A DNA stretch of 64,000 nt from Granulosicoccus sp045106855 (GTDB lineage: Bacteria > Pseudomonadota > Gammaproteobacteria > Granulosicoccales > Granulosicoccaceae): positions 1 to 64,000 of the forward strand of contig JBGCFI010000035.1 in assembly GCA_045106855.1 (NCBI GenBank). Reading direction: 5' to 3'. Positions 59,897 to 64,000 of the stretch are shown one piece after another; the stretch's first letter is position 1; every line of letters starts with the position of its first letter. The translations under genes and the position numbers were made by a program. The notes under the pieces were generated by a model, which was given only the letters and a program-made list of their open reading frames with translations, was not told where the DNA came from and ran no database searches.

Positions 59897-62800
59897 ATGT
59901 TCTCTGCTTCTCGCTCGGTTGAGCGCTGTCTTCTCTTCGTGTTTCTGCTGCTTATCGCGCCAGCGGCAATCGCGCAATCATCCTCCAATGATGGATATAC
60001 CGGTTACTCTATTGAGGAGACACCGGATTGGGTAAAACGTTTTCCGGACTTCAATCCTGATCTTGATAGTGATGACAAAGGTCAACATGGATATCAATTC
60101 CGGTTTAGTGATGTCCAGATAGATGCTCGTAAGCCCGGGGAGCGTTCAATCTATCGCATGAGCGAATACAAACTGACCAGTACACGTGGCGTGGAGAATT
60201 TGTCTCAACTGGAATTCGAGTTTGACCCAAGCTACGAGAGACTGGTTTTGCACGATGTGAGCATTCTCCGTGGTGAGGAGGTAATCAATAAGCTCGACAG
60301 TGCAAATATAAAATTACTGCATCGTGAGCGGGAGCTCGACTCACTTATCTACGATGGCAGACAGACCTTGATGCTGCTCCTGAACGACATCCGCGTGGGT
60401 GATACGCTTCGTTATGCAATGAACCGGGTAGGTGAAAACCCTGTGTTTCAAGGTAACAGGGAGTTTACGGTAAGCACACAATCCGGTGGAGCCATAAAAC
60501 GACTGCATCGTCGTGTTTTGACGGACAATAGTCAACCACTTGTAATGCGTCGCTTAAACACCGATGTTGTTCCCGTCGTATCAGAGCTGAATGGTGTTAC
60601 CGATACGTCCTTTGTTGTAGACAATGTAGAGCCCTATTACGATCCAGAGCAAACACCTGCCTGGCGCAATTGGCGAGGTCGTCTGGTATTTAGTGATATG
60701 CAGAATTGGTCTGATGTTGTTGATTGGGCTTTACCTATGTATGCAATGGAGTCACAAACGCCAGTTGAACTTACCAACGTGGCAGAGCAGATTCGCAGTG
60801 CATACCAGACCCCTGAGGAACAGATTGGTGTTGCCTTGCAATGGGTACAGGATGAGGTTCGTTACTTTGGTATTGAGCTGGGAACCAACTCGCACCGGCC
60901 TTCCGCTCCGCATGAGACACTCAGCCGTCGTTTTGGTGACTGTAAAGACAAAACCGTATTGCTAATCGCATTGTTGAATGAACTTGGATATACGGCACAG
61001 CCAGCGCTTGTAGATACCAGTCATGGCTTACGCAACGAGGATCAACCCTATCGCCTACACGCTTTTGATCACGTTATTGCTCACATGGAATTGAATGGGG
61101 TTGATCACTGGCTTGATCCGACGAAAACCGGGCAGCGAGGCAAGGTTGGGGAAATGGCGGAACCCGATTACGGTAAAGCACTGATCCTCAAAGCAGGAAC
61201 TACCGAGTTGACTTCTATGGCGAACGAATACTCTGTCTGGAACATTTCGGTTAATAAGTCTATGACAATATCCGAATCAGATACCGCAAGTTTCACCGTT
61301 AGTACTATCAAGAATAGATCTGCGGCAGAATCGATTCGAGATGAAATTCAAAATACGCCAGTCGATGAATTAACCGCTGAATATGAAAATTACTACCGGT
61401 ACTATTTTCCTACTCTGACAAGCACTCATCCTTTGCAGTACGATGAACTTGGGGGTAATCAGAATCGGGTTGCAGAAAGCTATGATATTGCTTCGTTCTG
61501 GGAGTTGGATGAAGATGGTGATAGCAGTCAGTGGATTATCGCCGACGAAGTAAGGCATATGCTTGAAAAGCCTGCGGATTCGCAACTTCGACGAGAACCA
61601 TACCGACTTAGCCATCCGGAATACATCACAGAGACTATTGTTGTTGATGTCCCATGGGGCGTCAAACATAACACTTCTGACAAGGTGGTTTCCAACCCAT
61701 ACTTTCGTTTTGAACAACACAGGGTTGATGACGCGGCTGCAGGTACCATCACCCTGAAAACCACTTACCAATCACTGGCACATGAAGTACCTGCTGTCGA
61801 TGTGCCAGAATTTGCAAATGCTGTTGATGAGGCGTATCGCCAGAGTTCAATGTATTTACTCAATATGAATTTGGTAACGTCGGCTAATTTGTATAATCTT
61901 GGCGAATTCAGTTCAGTCTATTTGCAACTTGAATGGCTTGTATTAGCAATACCTTTGTTGTTTATCGCATCTATGGTCGTCTGGGTATTGCAATTAAGGC
62001 ATAAAAGACCTCTCTCACAGGCATATTTCTATCCAGTATCGTCTGCGAAATTCATGATTTTATCGATCGCAACTGCGGGCCTGTATGCAGCCCTTTGGTT
62101 TTACCGTAACTTCAGGTATGTAAAAGCTAGTGGAGTAAAATTAGTTCCCTGGCTCCGTGCTCTGTTCTCTTCTCTGTTTTTCTATTCACTCTGTCAACAC
62201 GTAGATCGCGTAGTTACGCCTGAAAATCCGGTTTCTTGGAGCAAGCGATTATCATATCTATTGATAACCATTCTTATTTTGGTTTTGTATTTGGTAAGCG
62301 GTCAAGCGAACTCACTACTATCTATGTCTGTGTCTATTGGCTTTGCCAGTTTGTTGATGCTTCCTTTGCTGAAACGCATTAACGATGCGAATTCAGCTCA
62401 CCCTGAAATTGAAACTAATAACTCGCGTTGGCGTGCGTACCATTTTCTATGGATTGCCGCAATAGTACCAATGTTTGCATACGATACAGCCGTCATTACC
62501 CGTATTTTAGCTGTGGGTGAGCCTATTGAAGGATCAGATCTCTGGGATTTTCAGGCTAGCTACTTAGGCGAGGTTATTCCAATGGGCGAAGATGAAACCG
62601 TACAACTATTCTATAGTGCGGAGTTTGTTGACTTTCGCCGGGATGGAAACGGGGTGACAGATCAACGCGTGTTCAGTTATTGGGCAGATGATGCAGGCAA
62701 TGTGCAAGTAGACATTGGTGATCGCCATGCTATTACAGACGTTGCTACGATCCCGGCCGAGAGTGCTTTTGAAAGTAGAACGGCTCGTATCAGTTTTTCG

Positions 62801-62914
62801 GACGGCGAAGAAATAATTATGTATCTACCTGATGAGCCAGCACATGCGAGAAAACTGTTAGGTATGCTGCGCAGCGGGCTTGATACTCAGATGTCTAGTA
62901 ATGCAAGGTTTTAG
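59897..62914 (+). CDS. Large exported DUF3857/transglutaminase-like protein with C-terminal membrane domain
   Basis: A protein of about 1005 residues. Signal peptide FSASRSVERCLLFVFLLLIA ends near AAIAQ, so ATG 59897 is preferred over 59819 or 59852. The extracytoplasmic part has a DUF3857-like beta domain (about 60-270) and a transglutaminase core with Cys (RRFGDCKDKTVL, about 349), His (LHAFDHVIAHME, about 392) and Asp (HWLDPTKT, about 407). Then come a further beta domain and, from about 685 on, several hydrophobic segments (VLAIPLLFIASMVVWVL, FMILSIATAGLYAALWFYRN) and a soluble tail. Family members are linked to exopolysaccharide or cell-envelope processes; this one's substrate is unknown. 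The core appears catalytically complete. Confidence 0.75.
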   Translation: MFSASRSVERCLLFVFLLLIAPAAIAQSSSNDGYTGYSIEETPDWVKRFPDFNPDLDSDDKGQHGYQFRFSDVQIDARKPGERSIYRMSEYKLTSTRGVENLSQLEFEFDPSYERLVLHDVSILRGEEVINKLDSANIKLLHRERELDSLIYDGRQTLMLLLNDIRVGDTLRYAMNRVGENPVFQGNREFTVSTQSGGAIKRLHRRVLTDNSQPLVMRRLNTDVVPVVSELNGVTDTSFVVDNVEPYYDPEQTPAWRNWRGRLVFSDMQNWSDVVDWALPMYAMESQTPVELTNVAEQIRSAYQTPEEQIGVALQWVQDEVRYFGIELGTNSHRPSAPHETLSRRFGDCKDKTVLLIALLNELGYTAQPALVDTSHGLRNEDQPYRLHAFDHVIAHMELNGVDHWLDPTKTGQRGKVGEMAEPDYGKALILKAGTTELTSMANEYSVWNISVNKSMTISESDTASFTVSTIKNRSAAESIRDEIQNTPVDELTAEYENYYRYYFPTLTSTHPLQYDELGGNQNRVAESYDIASFWELDEDGDSSQWIIADEVRHMLEKPADSQLRREPYRLSHPEYITETIVVDVPWGVKHNTSDKVVSNPYFRFEQHRVDDAAAGTITLKTTYQSLAHEVPAVDVPEFANAVDEAYRQSSMYLLNMNLVTSANLYNLGEFSSVYLQLEWLVLAIPLLFIASMVVWVLQLRHKRPLSQAYFYPVSSAKFMILSIATAGLYAALWFYRNFRYVKASGVKLVPWLRALFSSLFFYSLCQHVDRVVTPENPVSWSKRLSYLLITILILVLYLVSGQANSLLSMSVSIGFASLLMLPLLKRINDANSAHPEIETNNSRWRAYHFLWIAAIVPMFAYDTAVITRILAVGEPIEGSDLWDFQASYLGEVIPMGEDETVQLFYSAEFVDFRRDGNGVTDQRVFSYWADDAGNVQVDIGDRHAITDVATIPAESAFESRTARISFSDGEEIIMYLPDEPAHARKLLGMLRSGLDTQMSSNARF

Positions 62915-63010
62915 TCTGACGTATATTTTATGTCTCAGGAACCTTTTGATAGGCGATAGTTTCTATTTAACTAGCTGACCGCTGCTGAGACAGAAGTATT
63001 ATTACGATAC

Positions 63011-63208
63011 TTGTATAGTCGGGGAGCTTCACGTGCGCTCGAATTCAAGGCCGAGCTGGATGCGCTCACAACGCAAAGTTTGCAACAACGATTGAGCTCG
63101 GCTTTTCCTGAAGCTGATGATTTACTGGTAATAGTGAGTTCACCGGACGCCGAAGCCTTGGGTAATGCTTGCGTTATCACGAAACCTGAACAGGCGATTG
63201 ATTGTTAG
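63011..63208 (+). CDS. Short hypothetical frame, possibly a gene remnant
   Basis: A TTG-initiated frame of 65 codons; the same frame is open back to a TAG at 62972 and reads LTAAETEVLLRYLYSRG just upstream of the TTG. The protein is Ala/Leu-rich (ALEFKAELDALTTQSLQQRL) and helical, with DDLLVIVSSPDAEA after it. Codon pattern and composition look coding-like, but no ATG or ribosome-binding site is present. It may be a non-annotated small gene or the tail of a decayed one. Family not recognised. Confidence 0.3.
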   Translation: MYSRGASRALEFKAELDALTTQSLQQRLSSAFPEADDLLVIVSSPDAEALGNACVITKPEQAIDC

Positions 63209-63355
63209 TGATATTGATTTTATTCGGGTAGGAGTTTTAGGTGCATAGCTAGAAGTTCTTATCGGGAATTTCCAAATTTTTCGAATTGAACTTCGTTCGC
63301 GTTATCAATAGATATCTGATGTTAGATAGCGGTAGGCAGATATACTACGCAGCTT

Positions 63356-63880
63356 GTGGATTCAGAAAGAGTAGCCGATTTGATCACTCGCCAGGCAGTA
63401 CAGTCTGATATTCAAGACATGTGTCAGTTGTTGAACCAGATTATTGACATTGGGGGCACCACTGCATACGAAGTAAAATTAAGTGATGCCGAATTCTCTT
63501 CACACTTTCTCAGTGGCCCGAATTGTATGTCACTGATGGTTTGTTTGTCAGAGGGTGATGAAATACTTGGATTTCAAGCACTGTTAAAAACACCCGGACT
63601 CGAACCTGATTGGGTTGATATCGCTACGTTCGCCAGAGTCGAGCCAAAAGTTAAGGGAGTGGGTACCATGCTGTTCGGAGCTACACTCAAGCTAGCCCGG
63701 GAATCCGATATTGTGTCTATAAATGCCACCATTAGAAGTGACAATACATCGGGGTTGGCATACTACTCCAAGTTGGGGTTCGTCGATTACCGTGTTGATA
63801 AAGCGATTCCTTTGAAATACGGCACCCCGGTAGATCGCGTGTCGAAAAAATATGTCCTGATACATTGCGAGGAAACGTAG
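63356..63880 (+). CDS. GNAT-family N-acetyltransferase
   Basis: A 174-residue protein. It begins with a GTG and LITRQAVQSDIQDMCQLLNQ, then IGFQALL-like strand (ILGFQALLKTPGLEPDWVDI), VEPKVKGVGTMLFGATLKLA (motif A, KGVGTML, about 100-106) and LAYYSKLGFVDYRV (motif B). These are standard for the family and resemble RimI/phosphinothricin-type acetyltransferases. The acceptor is unknown. It lies near the window's right edge with a hairpin at its stop codon. Confidence 0.82.
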   Translation: MDSERVADLITRQAVQSDIQDMCQLLNQIIDIGGTTAYEVKLSDAEFSSHFLSGPNCMSLMVCLSEGDEILGFQALLKTPGLEPDWVDIATFARVEPKVKGVGTMLFGATLKLARESDIVSINATIRSDNTSGLAYYSKLGFVDYRVDKAIPLKYGTPVDRVSKKYVLIHCEET

Positions 63881-63932
63881 CTGACAGCCAACTCCTCAGT
63901 TATCACTTTTCGCGACTGTTGGCTGGGAGCTA
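63878..63932. other. Long imperfect hairpin at the end of the GNAT gene
   Basis: TAGCT-GAC-AGCCAAC (63878-63892) pairs with GTTGGCT-GGG-AGCTA (63918-63932), a 12-base-pair stem with a symmetric 3-base internal loop. It begins at the stop codon. No U tract follows, so terminator function is uncertain. Confidence 0.4.
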
Positions 63933-64000
63933 TCTGATGCGAAAAAGGCTCGTTTTGGTCCAGCAGCCCCTGGTAGCGATAAATATGGAGGTGCGTCCAC

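Overview
The window reads as a chromosomal segment of a heterotrophic, probably marine gammaproteobacterium with a large, transporter-rich genome. The basis is Gram-negative periplasmic binding proteins with Sec and Tat signals, lipoproteins, sigma-54 promoters, a cytochrome P460, and a kelp/seawater-style substrate range (aromatics, mannitol, small nitrogen compounds). A Granulosicoccus-like bacterium would fit, but that is inference; no rRNA or other marker gene is present.

Layout. 0-0.35 kb: the right end of an IS66-family element abutting a truncated host gene. 0.6-12.3 kb: loosely packed single genes (two GNATs, an alpha/beta hydrolase, a DUF3052 gene with an in-frame TAG, an Ntn amidase, a lipoprotein phosphoesterase, a P-loop kinase with a small partner, a hybrid histidine kinase and an HExxHxxGxxHW metalloprotease). 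12.5-12.8 kb: three dRS3-like dyad repeats. 12.8-19.2 kb: a complete protocatechuate 4,5-cleavage pathway (ligA, ligB, ligC, galB, ligK, galD leftward; ligI convergent) with a divergent GntR regulator. 19.6-29.4 kb: an NtrC/sigma-54-type promoter region followed by an ABC importer, two DUF1989 proteins, a biotin carboxylase of the urea/guanidine carboxylase family and allophanate hydrolase. By gene content this is a guanidine assimilation operon. 29.5-34.8 kb: a Dpp/Opp-type importer. 35.5-44.5 kb, leftward: a 2-oxoglutarate oxygenase, a Pot-like importer, an isochorismatase-fold cysteine hydrolase, an unknown 238-residue protein, and a polar amino acid importer lacking its ATPase but having its own sigma-54-type promoter. 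44.7-47 kb: DUF3179 protein and a lipoprotein with a poly-Asp tail. 47.7-54.5 kb: mannitol/sorbitol import and oxidation (mtlEFGK-mtlD-mtlR order). 54.6-55.9 kb: a cysteine-rich MarR/ArsR-like regulator divergent from a cytochrome P460, with a large palindrome between. 56.4-59.5 kb: flippase, formyltransferase, polysaccharide deacetylase. 59.9-64 kb: a transglutaminase-like membrane protein and a GNAT.

How it fits together. Protocatechuate goes to pyruvate plus oxaloacetate, mannitol goes to fructose, and guanidine/urea nitrogen goes to ammonia. The likeliest undescribed system is at 29.4-44.5 kb. Three related dyads (consensus about TGCTGCR-N6-TGCAKCA) lie upstream of the Dpp-like importer, the Pot-like importer and the 2OG oxygenase, and two near-identical sigma-54 promoters serve the guanidine operon and the amino acid importer. 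This suggests one co-regulated nitrogen-scavenging system in which oxygenase and hydrolase may release a guanidine-, urea- or allophanate-type product for the neighbouring operon. That last step is a hypothesis.
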